A stretch of 64,000 nt of DNA from Actinocatenispora rupis. GTDB lineage: Bacteria; Actinomycetota; Actinomycetes; Mycobacteriales; Micromonosporaceae. Both the position numbers and the translations under genes were made by a program. Position 1 is the first letter of the stretch. Every line of letters begins with the position of its first letter. The notes beneath the pieces were generated by a model. That model was given only the letters and a program-made list of their open reading frames with translations, did not search any database and had not been told where the DNA came from. The stretch spans positions 186,001 to 250,000 of the forward strand of contig NZ_BOMB01000004.1 in NCBI RefSeq assembly GCF_016861975.1, written 5' to 3'. Shown here in pieces: positions 1-7,649 of the stretch.

Positions 1-1
1 C

Positions 2-241
2 GGGCCCGCCCCGCGACCGGTTGTACGGCCCCGAACCTTGGACGCCGAGCCGGATCCCGCCGCGCCCGGCGGGGGCGTACCGACCGGAAGAGCAGACGCC
101 GAGCCGGATCCGCGCGGCATGGTCGAGTCATTGCTGCTGGGCTGGCGGCGGCTCGTGGACGTTCGCCGCCGGCTCGTCCCGGGTACGGGCGCCGGGGCGA
201 GCGCGGCAACGCTGGCCGCTCACATATTGTTCAATTGTTGA
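2..241 (+). CDS. 3' end of an unidentified gene entering from the left edge
   Basis: One frame is open from the window edge to a TGA at 239-241 and keeps high third-position GC until about 220, so it looks like a gene tail rather than chance. The visible 79 residues start with a proline/glycine linker in which an 18-residue unit beginning DAEPDP occurs twice (17-bp direct repeats at 41-57 and 95-111). An amphipathic helix rich in Leu and Arg follows (MVESLLLGWRRLVDVRRRLV). That helix resembles the first helix of MarR-type regulators, but no winged-helix domain follows because the frame stops inside the AT-rich palindrome. It could be a truncated regulator or an unrelated protein end; the family cannot be assigned. 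Confidence 0.3.
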   Translation, partial: GPAPRPVVRPRTLDAEPDPAAPGGGVPTGRADAEPDPRGMVESLLLGWRRLVDVRRRLVPGTGAGASAATLAAHILFNC

Positions 242-270
242 ATTGTTCAACAATTGAACAATTCAACAAT
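226..270. repeat. Two overlapping perfect palindromes, AT-rich operator-like cluster
   Basis: This 45-bp block is about 70% A+T in DNA of about 72% G+C. It contains two overlapping perfect inverted repeats with 17-nt arms and 3-nt centres: 226-242/246-262 (centre TTG) and 234-250/254-270 (centre CAA). They cannot form as hairpins at the same time. The building block is TTGTTCAA/TTGAACAA. At 237-251 it reads GTTGA-N5-TCAAC, the half-site arrangement recalled for the MarR-family repressor MexR. It lies between the gene tail ending at 241 and the region before the AraC-type gene. It is most likely a multi-dimer repressor operator; a terminator is less likely because the stems are AT-rich. Confidence 0.7.
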
Positions 271-491
271 CGGGGCTCAAGATCCACTCGGCGCGAACTC
301 GCATCATCCCACGAAGAACGGTGCGGTTGAGCCAAAGCAGCTCCCCCACCGGCACGCCCGGGATCAGGGACCGGCCTCCATCGCCGCCGCGCTCACCGTT
401 GACACCGTGGTCGACCTCGCCGAGTGCCCGTCCGGCGTACTCGACTCGGCGTGTGCGCTGCTACGGATCGAGCCCGTATCCCGATTGCGCG

Positions 492-1466
492 TCACCCCGG
501 GCTGGGCTGCCGCCACGTAGCGGGCTTGTCGGCCGCGAACGTCCGGCGGTACGCGTCCGGCCCGGTATCGAACGTGCGGCGGAAGTGTCGCCGCAGCGCC
601 GCGGCCGTCCCGAAGCCGGCGCGTTGCGCGACGAGATCGACGCTGAGGTCGGTGCGTTCGAGGAGGTGCTGGGCCCGGCGGAGCCGCTGGGTGTGCAGCC
701 ACTGCAACGGGTTGGTGCCGACCCGGGCGTGGAAGTGCCGGTTGAGGGTACGGGTGCCGAGGTGGGCGCGCGCGGCGAGGTCCTCGACGGTGATCGGGTG
801 GTCGAGATGGTCGAGCGCCCAGTCGAGTACGGGGGCGAGCTGGTCGTACGACGAGGTCGGCTCGGTGGTCGCCACGTACTGTGCCTGGCCGCCGTCGCGG
901 TGCGGCGGGGTGACGAGCTGGCGGGCGATCTGGTTGGCGACGGCGGCCCCGTGGTCCCGCCGTACGACGTGCAGGCAGAGGTCGGTGCCGGCCGCCTTGC
1001 CGGCCGAGGTGAGCACCCGGCCCTCGTCGAGGTACAGCACCGCCGGGTCGACGGTGGCCGCCGGGTACCGCGCGGCGAGCGTCGGCGCGTGCCGCCAGTG
1101 GGTGGCGGCGCGCCGGCCGTCGAGCAGGCCCGCCTCGGCGAGGACGAACGCGCCGGTGCAGATGGACATCACGCGGGCGCCGTTGTCGTACGCGGTGCGG
1201 ACGGCGGCGACGAGGTCCGCCGGTGGGCGCAGGTCGCCGTCGTGGCAGGCGGGGACGACGACCGTGTTTGCGCCGACCAGGTCCTCGTACGTGTGCTCGG
1301 TCGCGGCGCGGAACCACCGGTCGACCCGTGCCCCGGCCGGGCCGCACACGCGGAAGTCGTACCAGGTGGTGGCGGTGTCGGGGCGGGGGGCGCCGAAGAT
1401 CGCGCAGGGCGCCGCCAGCTCGTACAGCGGGACTCCGTCGGAGAGGGCGAGGGCCACGGTGTGCAT
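492..1466 (-). CDS. GlxA/FtrA-type AraC-family transcriptional regulator
   Basis: A 324-residue protein with an N-terminal DJ-1/PfpI-like domain (about 1-180, including the nucleophile-elbow motif SICTGAF) and a C-terminal AraC double helix-turn-helix (about 210-310, with LAARAHLGTRTLNRHF and VAQRAGFGTAAALRRHFRR). This architecture is typical of GlxA/FtrA regulators, in which the amidotransferase-like domain usually senses a ligand rather than catalyses. It is divergent from an MFS exporter, its likely target. The ATG has no clear Shine-Dalgarno, but a TACAGT box at 1474-1479 is placed for a leaderless transcript. The ligand is unknown. Confidence 0.9.
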   Translation of the reverse strand: MHTVALALSDGVPLYELAAPCAIFGAPRPDTATTWYDFRVCGPAGARVDRWFRAATEHTYEDLVGANTVVVPACHDGDLRPPADLVAAVRTAYDNGARVMSICTGAFVLAEAGLLDGRRAATHWRHAPTLAARYPAATVDPAVLYLDEGRVLTSAGKAAGTDLCLHVVRRDHGAAVANQIARQLVTPPHRDGGQAQYVATTEPTSSYDQLAPVLDWALDHLDHPITVEDLAARAHLGTRTLNRHFHARVGTNPLQWLHTQRLRRAQHLLERTDLSVDLVAQRAGFGTAAALRRHFRRTFDTGPDAYRRTFAADKPATWRQPSPG

Positions 1467-1473
1467 GTCCGAA

Positions 1474-1499
1474 ACTGTACGCAGGTCGACTGATCAGAC
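1474..1499. promoter_or_regulatory. Divergent promoter/operator between the AraC-type and MFS genes
   Basis: In the 71-bp divergent gap, a 12-bp near-perfect palindrome GACTGATCAGAC occupies 1488-1499 (only one pair mismatched). A TACAGT -10-like box on the minus strand (1474-1479) ends 7 nt before the regulator's ATG, suggesting a leaderless transcript. The palindrome overlaps the spacer of that promoter, where an autoregulator or co-repressor could act. No good -35 box is visible. Confidence 0.4.
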
Positions 1500-1537
1500 A
1501 CTCGTTCGGGACGCGGCTCTCGACCATCGTGGTCCGC

Positions 1538-2770
1538 ATGGTTGTCACCGAAGCATCGACCCGGGTGGCCGTGTCGCCGCGGGCCTGGTGGGGAGCCGGG
1601 TTCGCCCTCGCCACCGTCGGCTGGGGCGCGAACCAGTTCCCGCCGCTGATCGTGCTGTACCAGTCGCGGCTCGGGCTGTCGGCCACCGTGCTCGACGCCA
1701 TGTTCGGCCTGTACGCGCTGGGTCTGGTGCCCGCGCTGCTGGTCGGCGGCCGGCTGTCCGACCGCGTCGGGCGCCGGCCGCTGGTCCTGCCGGCGCTGGT
1801 CGTGTCGTTCGTGGCGAGCTGCCTGCTGGCCGTCGGTGGCGCCGGCCCCGGCTGGCTGTACGCCGGGCGGCTGCTCGCGGGCGTGGCCAGCGGCCTGGTC
1901 TTCGGTACCGGCGCCGCCTGGGTCAAGGAACTGTCCGCGGGCGCCGGCGACGCCGGGGTCGGGCCGCGGCGCGCGACGGTGGCGATGACCGTCGGTTTCG
2001 CCGCCGGACCGTTCGTGGCAGGCCTGCTCGCCCAGTGGGCGCCGGCCGCCACCGTGACCGCGTACCTGCCGCACCTGGTACTCACGGCGGCCGGCACCGT
2101 ACTGGTCTGGCGTACCCCGGATCCGGGTGCCGGCAACGGTTCTGGCCCCTCGACCGGGACGCGCTCGTCGTTGGCACGGCACTTCCTGCTGGTGATCGCG
2201 CCGTTCGCGCCGTGGGTGTTCGGCACCGCCGCGGTCGGCGTCGCGTACCTGCCGGCGTTGGCGGCCCACCACGCCGGGCGGCAACCGCTGCTGTTCACCG
2301 CCGTCACCGTCGCGGTGGGCGCCGCGGTCGGCATCGTGGCCCAACCGCTCGCCAGGGCCGCGCACCGCCCCGGCACCAACCGCCTCCTGACGACCGCCAT
2401 GCTCCTGGTACTCGCGGGCCTCGGCTGCGCCGCCTGGGCCGCCCACGTACTCTCCCCCGCGCTGGTGGTCGCCGCGTCCGTGATCCTCGGCGTCGCGTAC
2501 GGGGTGAGCCAGTTCTGCGGTCTGCTCTCCGTGCAGCAGCTCGCCGACCCGCGCTCGCTCGGCACCGCCACCGCGACCTACCAGGTACTCACCTACGTCG
2601 GGTTCGGGTTCCCGTTCGGGATGTCGCTGGCGCAGACGCACCTGCACGCGACCCCACCCGTACTCCTGCTGATCCTGGCCGGGCTCGCCGCCGTGGCGAC
2701 CGGCTGGCTCGTCGTGGTGACGTCCCGCCGCCGCACCGACACCCGGGTCGGGTCGGCCGGACCCGACTGA
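1538..2770 (+). CDS. MFS transporter (drug/metabolite exporter type)
   Basis: A 410-residue membrane protein with about twelve hydrophobic segments. The MFS loop 2-3 signature is visible (GGRLSDRVGRRPL, about residue 70), and MTVGFAAGPFVAGLLAQWAP lies near the fifth segment. It is probably a proton-coupled exporter in the cytoplasmic membrane. It is divergent from the GlxA-type regulator and probably controlled by it. ATG 1538 was chosen because the residues before it look intergenic; an in-frame GTG at 1529 is an alternative. The substrate is not predictable. Confidence 0.88.
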   Translation: MVVTEASTRVAVSPRAWWGAGFALATVGWGANQFPPLIVLYQSRLGLSATVLDAMFGLYALGLVPALLVGGRLSDRVGRRPLVLPALVVSFVASCLLAVGGAGPGWLYAGRLLAGVASGLVFGTGAAWVKELSAGAGDAGVGPRRATVAMTVGFAAGPFVAGLLAQWAPAATVTAYLPHLVLTAAGTVLVWRTPDPGAGNGSGPSTGTRSSLARHFLLVIAPFAPWVFGTAAVGVAYLPALAAHHAGRQPLLFTAVTVAVGAAVGIVAQPLARAAHRPGTNRLLTTAMLLVLAGLGCAAWAAHVLSPALVVAASVILGVAYGVSQFCGLLSVQQLADPRSLGTATATYQVLTYVGFGFPFGMSLAQTHLHATPPVLLLILAGLAAVATGWLVVVTSRRRTDTRVGSAGPD

Positions 2771-2803
2771 CGCCGCCCGCCTGACCGGCACGCCGATGTC
2801 CGG

Positions 2804-2836
2804 TTTCATGACGAGTTCATCGCCGGTACCTACACT
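2804..2836 (+). promoter_or_regulatory. Activator-type promoter with 11-bp direct repeats (copy 1 of 3)
   Basis: TTCA occurs at 2805-2808 and 2816-2819, exactly 11 bp apart, the second within TTCATCGCC. The -10-like TACACT is at 2831-2836, 15 bp after the second TTCA, and the GTG start follows 8 nt after the -10, so the transcript is probably leaderless. There is no -35 box; the repeats occupy that place, as in class II activation by OmpR/PhoB-type regulators. The same layout is seen before 25427 and, on the minus strand, before 49623. Confidence 0.5.
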
Positions 2837-2844
2837 CCGCCCGC

Positions 2845-3612
2845 GTGACGGACAGTACGACGCCGGGCCCCGTCGGCAGCCCCGCGCAGCCGACGCCCCA
2901 CCGCCCCCACCCCACCGCGGCAGCGACCACGGCGCCGCCCCAACCGGCCGGTGCACCACCGCCGGGCCAGTACCAGCAGGAGCCGGTTCCGCCGCCGCGC
3001 CGGCGCATCCCGCGGTGGTGGCTGTTCGGCGGTGGCGGGGTCGTGGTGGTGATCGCCGCCGCCGTCGTCGTGGTACTCGCGGTCTCGCTCGGCGGAGTAC
3101 GGCTGCCCGCGAACGGCTGCGAGCTGATCTCCTCGTCGGCATTGGCCACGTATGCACCGGGCGCCCGGTGCGAGCGCCACGCCGGCAACTCGCAGGGCGG
3201 CGCGACGTCGCGGCTCGCCGGCTGGCAGGGCCGGTCGAGTTCGGGACGCTTCAGCCAGGTGACCGTCGACGTGGTCGCGACGGTGTTCCCCACGTCCGCC
3301 AAGGCGTCCCAGGACTTCACCGGGTTCCGCCGGATCCTGCTCGACGGCGTGGACGATCCGAACTCGCGGTTCACCACCCCGGACCACCGCGACATCAGCG
3401 GCCCCGGCGACCGCGCGTTCATCATCTACCAGGTGGACCGGAGCTTCACCGACTTCGCCGGCGGCCAGCTCATCGTCCAGTACGGGACGGCGGTGTTCCA
3501 GGTCAGCTACTTCGCCACGCTCGCCCGGCACGACGGCACCGCCATCGGGCAGAAGCAGGCCGAGGACGGCGTCATCGCCCTCGCCAACGACGTACTCGAC
3601 CAGGTGGACTGA
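2845..3612 (+). CDS. Membrane-anchored extracellular protein, DUF3558-like
   Basis: A 255-residue protein in three parts: a Pro/Ala/Thr-rich cytoplasmic segment (about 1-52), a positively charged stop (RRRIPRWW), one transmembrane helix (about 58-83), and an extracellular domain of about 170 residues. The domain has two cysteines near its start (NGCELI and GARCER), a spacing common in actinobacterial DUF3558-like lipoproteins and membrane proteins. No catalytic motif is visible. The GTG start is supported by the leaderless promoter just upstream and by the proline-rich N-terminus. The function is unknown. Confidence 0.75.
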   Translation: MTDSTTPGPVGSPAQPTPHRPHPTAAATTAPPQPAGAPPPGQYQQEPVPPPRRRIPRWWLFGGGGVVVVIAAAVVVVLAVSLGGVRLPANGCELISSSALATYAPGARCERHAGNSQGGATSRLAGWQGRSSSGRFSQVTVDVVATVFPTSAKASQDFTGFRRILLDGVDDPNSRFTTPDHRDISGPGDRAFIIYQVDRSFTDFAGGQLIVQYGTAVFQVSYFATLARHDGTAIGQKQAEDGVIALANDVLDQVD

Positions 3613-3791
3613 CGGCAGCGGTGGCCATGCGTGGTGGTCCCGTCCGGCGCCCGAGGTGTCCGCGCGCCGCCCGCCACGGTGCCGGCGCCGGTGGAAACGG
3701 CACGTGGCAGTGCGCCGGGCCGCCGACATCGTTGCCCCGCAACGGATGCGGCGGGGCGCGTGGCCGTCGCCGGCCGCACGCCCCGGCCGCG

Positions 3792-4667
3792 TCAGGGGTG
3801 GCCGATGGTGATCGGGTGCCCGAAGTGCGACAGCAGGGTCACCGTCGGGGACGCGTGGTGGATCGGATCGGTCGGGGCCTGCCACGACCAGATCTGCTCC
3901 ACGTAGCCGGACGAGACGCGCACCCAGGTCTGCGTGGTGTCGTAGCTGCCGTCACCGACGACCGGCCGGGTGCTCGTCACCTGGTAGACGTCGTACGCGA
4001 TGCCGTCCTTGTCCCGGCGACCGACGTACCTGACGGGCCCCTCCTTCTTCATGTCGTCGAGGATCCCGCTCATCGTCGCGGTGTCCGCACCGCACAGGAA
4101 CGCGTCGCGCCCGCCCGCCGCCTTCACCTCGGCCGGACTCATCCGCTGCCAGCCGTGCGGGTCGGCCGTACCGGCCGGTGCCCGCGTGTAGAAGTCGTCG
4201 CCGAACACCGCGTTCATCGGGCCCGAGTACCGGTCACCCTCGTGGATGCCCATCCAGCCGGTGCGGGTCTTCGGATCCCAGCTGCCATCGCAGTAGTTGT
4301 CCTTCACACGCCAGTCCGACCACTGCGCGACGCGGAAGCTCGCCTCGGCGGTCTTGTCGAACGCCGCGACGAGCCGCATCGGCGGCCCGGTCGGCGTGGC
4401 GCGGTGCGGTGCGGGCGAGGTGGTGGCGTGCATGGTCGGCGACTCCGCGACGACGGCCGTCCCCCGGTCGCCGGCCCCGGCCGTCAGACCGAGCGCGGCA
4501 CCGACGAGGGCGAGCACGCCAACCCCGGCCAGTACGGACCGGCCGATGGCACGGTTGCGGACGGTACGGCGACCGGAGCGCACCAGCTCGTCGAGTGGTG
4601 GCGTACCCGTCGGTGCGCTGGCGAGTCGGCGCATCGCGGCGGACAGCTTCTCGTGGTCGGTGTTCAT
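3792..4667 (-). CDS. Membrane protein paired with an ECF sigma factor (CU044_5270-like)
   Basis: A 291-residue protein: cytoplasmic N-terminus (about 1-40, MNTDHEKLSAAMRRLASA), one transmembrane helix (about 45-65), a Ser/Thr/Pro linker, then an extracellular domain of about 200 residues with two widely spaced cysteines (DNYCDGSW, FLCGAD). Its ATG overlaps the sigma factor's stop by 4 nt (ATGA), so translation is coupled. In SigE-type pairs the downstream membrane protein often acts as an anti-sigma or sensor, and its short basic N-terminus could contact the sigma factor. No zinc-binding ZAS motif is present, so an anti-sigma role is inferred only from position. Confidence 0.75.
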   Translation of the reverse strand: MNTDHEKLSAAMRRLASAPTGTPPLDELVRSGRRTVRNRAIGRSVLAGVGVLALVGAALGLTAGAGDRGTAVVAESPTMHATTSPAPHRATPTGPPMRLVAAFDKTAEASFRVAQWSDWRVKDNYCDGSWDPKTRTGWMGIHEGDRYSGPMNAVFGDDFYTRAPAGTADPHGWQRMSPAEVKAAGGRDAFLCGADTATMSGILDDMKKEGPVRYVGRRDKDGIAYDVYQVTSTRPVVGDGSYDTTQTWVRVSSGYVEQIWSWQAPTDPIHHASPTVTLLSHFGHPITIGHP

Positions 4668-5173
4668 CGGACTCCTTGGCTGTCGGTGGCCAGCAGGCCA
4701 CGGAGCCGGTGCAACGCGCGGGAGTTCTGCGTCTTGACGGCGCCGACCGAACACCCGAGGACCGCGGCGACCTCGCGTTCGGGCAGATCGGCGTAGTAAC
4801 GCAGCACCATGACCGCCCGTTGCCGGCGCGGAAGGGCGAGCAGCGCCCGGCGCAGCTCGTCGTCGTGATGGGACACCGGCGACGGGCCGATCCGCTCGGC
4901 GGGCTCGGCGACCAGGCTCTCCCGGCGTCGCCGACGCCACCAGCTCACGTTCCCGTTGACCAGCATCCGTCGCAGGTACGCGTCCGGGCTCCCCCTGCGG
5001 GAGACCGCCCGCCACCGTGCGTACAGCCTGACCAGGCAGTCCTGCAACAACTCCTCGGCCCGGTGCGGGTCACCCGTCAACAGCCTGGCGACCCGCAGGT
5101 ACCCCTCCCAGCTCCGGGAGACGAAGTCCGCGTACGACTCGTCGGCCGAGCTCCGTTCGTTGTCGTCGGTCAC
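4664..5173 (-). CDS. SigE-family ECF RNA polymerase sigma factor
   Basis: A 169-residue sigma factor with region 2 (about 10-80, ADFVSRSWEGYLRVARLLTGD and HRAEELLQDCLVRLY) and region 4 (about 105-160, LPRRQRAVMVLRYYADLPEREVA and GCSVGAVKTQNSRALHRLR). The region 2 signature and short length match the actinobacterial SigE family of ECF sigma factors. It is the first gene of a two-gene operon with the membrane protein downstream. A CAACC-N17-CGTGG sequence upstream fits an autoregulated ECF promoter, and the GTG start lies close enough to it for a very short or absent leader. Confidence 0.92.
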   Translation of the reverse strand: MTDDNERSSADESYADFVSRSWEGYLRVARLLTGDPHRAEELLQDCLVRLYARWRAVSRRGSPDAYLRRMLVNGNVSWWRRRRRESLVAEPAERIGPSPVSHHDDELRRALLALPRRQRAVMVLRYYADLPEREVAAVLGCSVGAVKTQNSRALHRLRGLLATDSQGVR

Positions 5174-5180
5174 GATGCTT

Positions 5181-5207
5181 CCACGTCGTACCCACCGCGA
5201 AAGGTTG
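5181..5207 (-). promoter_or_regulatory. Candidate autoregulated ECF promoter
   Basis: On the minus strand CAACC (5203-5207) is followed after 17 bp by CGTGG (5181-5185), fitting the AAC/CGT pattern common to ECF-dependent promoters. It lies just before the sigma gene's GTG at 5173. A similar CAACC-N16-CGTGT lies upstream of the second sigma gene near 35060. Confidence 0.4.
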
Positions 5208-5540
5208 ACCTAGCCCACCGCTCGCTCACACGATCCGGGAGCGGTACGCGGACGACCGGCGGCGCCGCGACCGGTGACGGCAGCCTGCCGCCTCCGCGTG
5301 CCGGGGTGTCAACGGCGGCCCGCCGCGCGCGGCCAGCGCGGAACCGCCGAGGTGGTACGACATGGACCGACAACCGTCCGCAGACAGGGGCCACGGGGCC
5401 ATGGGGCGGATCTCGCCTGCCGACCGCACCGACGCGGCGTGCTGATGCGCGCGGGTGTGCAGAACCCGCTCTGCCTACCACGACGCATCACGGGCGCCGT
5501 CATCGCCGGCCGCCGCGCGGGAAACCGCGGAACCCGCCGG
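5208..5540. other. Gene-free interval between sigma gene and P450 terminator
   Basis: No frame in this stretch has a convincing start, third-position GC pattern or recognisable motif on either strand. Short open frames exist only because stop codons are rare at this GC content. It contains the upstream region of the sigma gene; nothing else is seen. Confidence 0.5.
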
Positions 5541-5577
5541 GCCGGATCGCACCGGCGGGTACTCGGTGCGATCCGGC
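5541..5577 (-). terminator. Hairpin terminator after the P450 gene
   Basis: Perfect 13-bp arms (5541-5553 and 5565-5577, GCCGGATCGCACC and its complement) surround an 11-nt loop. The hairpin begins 5 nt after the P450 stop codon. There is no U-tract, which is usual for actinobacterial terminators. Confidence 0.7.
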
Positions 5578-5582
5578 GCGGG

Positions 5583-6794
5583 TCACCAGGTGACGGGGAG
5601 CCGGGTGAGGCTGCCGGTGAGGGTGGGCGTGACTTCCAGTTCGTCGAGGCCGCAGGCGAGGCGGAGGTCCGGCAGCCGCCGGGCGAGCGTGGCGAAGACG
5701 ATGCGCAGCTCGATGCGCGCCAGGCTGGCGCCGATGCAGAAGTGCCCGCCGTGCCCGAACCCGAGGTGGTTGCGTTCCGTACGGTCGGGGTCGAAGCGCT
5801 CCGCGTCGGCGTACACGGTGGTGTCGCGGTTGGCGGCGTTGATGGAGAGGATGACGGCGTCGCCGCGGCGGATGGTGACGCCGGCGACGTCGAGGTCGGT
5901 GTGCGCGTACCGCAGGAGGCCGAGGTCGCCGGGTGCGCCGAGCCGCATGATCTCCTCGACGGTGGCGTTGACGCGGCCGGCCGGGTCGGCGGTCAGCGCC
6001 TGCCACTGGTCGCGGTGGGTGAGCAGGAAGAGGGTACCGAGGCCGATGCGGTTGACGGTCGTCTCGTGTCCGGCGAACAGCAGCCCGACGCACAGCCGTA
6101 CCATCTCGGCGTAGTCGAAGGACGCGTCCTCGGCCTGGGCGCGGACCAGGTCGGTGATGACGTCCTCGCCGGGCTCGGCGCGCTTCGCCTCCACCAGCCC
6201 CGTCATGTACTCGCTGAACTCGGCCCGCGCACGCGCCGCGTCGTCGCCGATGGCGTAGTTGGCCATGCGTTCGGAGAGTCCGTGGAAGCGTTCGCGGTCG
6301 TGTTCGGGGGCGCCGAGCAGCCGGCAGATGACGGCGACCGGCAGCGGGAACGCCAGCCCCGCGCGGAGGTCGACGACACCGTCGGCCGCGGCGGCGTGGT
6401 CGGCGACGAGCCGGTCGACGTAGGTGTCGACGAGGCGCTGGACGTGGTCGGACAGCATCCCCATCCGCTTGGCGGAGAACGCGGGCGTGAGCAGCCGGCG
6501 CATCCGCGTGTGGTCGGCCTCCTCGGTGTCGTAGTTGCCCGACGGCCCGTTCTGTACGGCGGCGGTGGTGATCCGGGCGGCCAGCTCGGGATGCGGGTGG
6601 GAGCGGCCGAGCCGCTTGTCGCCGAGCAGCTCGCGTACCTCGGCGTAGCGGGTGACGAGCCAGGCCGGGTCTCCGGCGGGTGTCGTGGCTGCGGTGATCG
6701 GCGCTTCGCGGCGCAGCACCTCGTACAGCGGGGCGAGGTCGAGCACGTTCGGCCGGGCGATGGGCAACTGTACGGGTTCGGCGGCAACGCTCAT
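5583..6794 (-). CDS. Cytochrome P450 monooxygenase
   Basis: A 403-residue soluble class I bacterial P450. The I-helix oxygen-activation motif AGHETT is at 241-246, the K-helix ExxR at 281-284 (EIMR), and the heme loop FGHGGHFCIG has the ligand Cys353. Electrons would come from a separate ferredoxin and reductase, neither adjacent. The substrate is unknown; the size is typical of secondary-metabolite or xenobiotic P450s. The ATG is preceded by a strong GGAGGAG ribosome site. It is divergent from a TetR regulator, and a promoter with an overlapping dyad lies between them, so repression by the TetR protein is likely. Confidence 0.93.
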   Translation of the reverse strand: MSVAAEPVQLPIARPNVLDLAPLYEVLRREAPITAATTPAGDPAWLVTRYAEVRELLGDKRLGRSHPHPELAARITTAAVQNGPSGNYDTEEADHTRMRRLLTPAFSAKRMGMLSDHVQRLVDTYVDRLVADHAAAADGVVDLRAGLAFPLPVAVICRLLGAPEHDRERFHGLSERMANYAIGDDAARARAEFSEYMTGLVEAKRAEPGEDVITDLVRAQAEDASFDYAEMVRLCVGLLFAGHETTVNRIGLGTLFLLTHRDQWQALTADPAGRVNATVEEIMRLGAPGDLGLLRYAHTDLDVAGVTIRRGDAVILSINAANRDTTVYADAERFDPDRTERNHLGFGHGGHFCIGASLARIELRIVFATLARRLPDLRLACGLDELEVTPTLTGSLTRLPVTW

Positions 6795-6824
6795 GGGACT
6801 CCTCCGGTCATATCCGACAACTCG

Positions 6825-6854
6825 ACCGTACAATTTGTTGGCACTGCCTGACAA
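6825..6854 (-). promoter_or_regulatory. P450 promoter with overlapping dyad operator
   Basis: On the minus strand, -35 TTGTCA (6849-6854) and -10 TACGGT (6825-6830) are 18 bp apart upstream of the P450 gene. An imperfect dyad overlaps the -35 and spacer: TTGT/ACAA outer arms (6835-6838, 6851-6854) around a perfect 9-bp palindrome GGCACTGCC (6840-6848). It is a plausible binding site for the divergent TetR protein. Confidence 0.5.
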
Positions 6855-6860
6855 TAAAGA

Positions 6861-7001
6861 GTGCGGATGTCGCCAGAACCGGACTCGTGAATCCATCGCC
6901 GGACGCAGACCCCGACCGGTACGGAGATGGTGCGGATGTCGCCGGAACCCGACTCGTGGTTCCATCGCTGGACGCCGAACGGTACGGAGATGGTGCGGAT
7001 G
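6861..7001 (+). repeat. Tandem duplication of a translation-start region upstream of tetR
   Basis: Two diverged tandem units (6861-6929, 69 nt; 6930-6992, 63 nt) both begin GTGCGGATG and end CGGTACGGAGATG. The third GTGCGGATG at 6993-7001 contains the chosen start codon. Unit 2 therefore carries a second copy of the ribosome site and start (ATG at 6936), in frame with the gene and 21 codons upstream. Unit 1's copy (ATG 6867) reads MSPEPDS and stops, forming a possible upstream ORF. Confidence 0.7.
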
Positions 7002-7649
7002 ACCGGCACGGACGAGACGCCCCGACGCGGCCGGCCGCCGGTGAGCGACCGGCAGCGCCAGCGACAGCGCCTCGACATCTCCCGCCACGCGGTACGGCTG
7101 TTCGCCGCGCAGAGCGTCGCCGCCACCACCGGCGAACAGATCGCGCGGGCCGCCGGCATCTCCGAACGCACCCTGTGGCGTCACTTCCGCAGCAAGCAGA
7201 GCTGCGTGGAACCGTTGCTGACCACCATGGTCGACGCGTTCCAGACCGCGCTGCGCGACTGGCCGCCCGGCGTCCCCCTCGCCGAGCACCTGCGCGCCGC
7301 GTACACCCCGGCGCCCGGCTCGGCCTCGGACAACGACCTTGACGCGATACTCCAGGTCGTACGGATGACGTGGCGCGAGCCGGCGTTGCGCGCCACGTAC
7401 CTGATGCTGCGGGAGCGGGCCGAGAGCACCCTCGCCGAGGTGCTCGCCGACCACCTCGGGCTGCCCGTCGACAGCCTCGACCTCCAGGTACGCGCCGCCA
7501 CGGTCAGCGCCGTACTCCGGGTCGCCACCGACCGCCTCGCGCACGCCGCCGGTACCCGCCCCACCCGCGAAGCCCTCGACCAGCACCGCGAACAGATCGC
7601 CGACGCGCTCGGCCGGATCACCGGCGCCACCACCGAACCCGCCCCGTAA
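6999..7649 (+). CDS. TetR/AcrR-family transcriptional regulator
   Basis: A 216-residue protein. The N-terminal TetR helix-turn-helix (about 20-65) reads DISRHAVRLFAAQSVAATTG then IARAAGISERTLWRHFRSK; the rest is a helical ligand-binding domain. It probably represses the divergent P450 gene and itself. ATG 6999 was chosen because GGAG lies 9 nt upstream and the protein begins MTGTDETPRRGRPP, a common TetR start. ATG 6936 or 6927 in the duplicated leader would add 21 or 24 residues with the same ribosome-site sequence, so the true N-terminus is uncertain. Confidence 0.88.
   Translation: MTGTDETPRRGRPPVSDRQRQRQRLDISRHAVRLFAAQSVAATTGEQIARAAGISERTLWRHFRSKQSCVEPLLTTMVDAFQTALRDWPPGVPLAEHLRAAYTPAPGSASDNDLDAILQVVRMTWREPALRATYLMLRERAESTLAEVLADHLGLPVDSLDLQVRAATVSAVLRVATDRLAHAAGTRPTREALDQHREQIADALGRITGATTEPAP

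Noticed and set aside
254-520. An 88-codon plus-strand frame beginning inside the palindrome
   Set aside because: Codon bias is coding-like only between about 370 and 490, it starts at a TTG within a hairpin, runs over the end of the AraC-type gene and matches no family.
364-2571. Long minus-strand frame across the MFS gene, and similar long antisense frames elsewhere
   Set aside because: They are shadows of high third-position GC in the real genes; residues are Arg/Ala/Pro-rich with no family motif.
5583-7649. A secondary-metabolite gene cluster around the P450
   Set aside because: No polyketide, peptide or terpene synthase, ferredoxin or tailoring partner is adjacent; only a regulator-P450 pair is visible.
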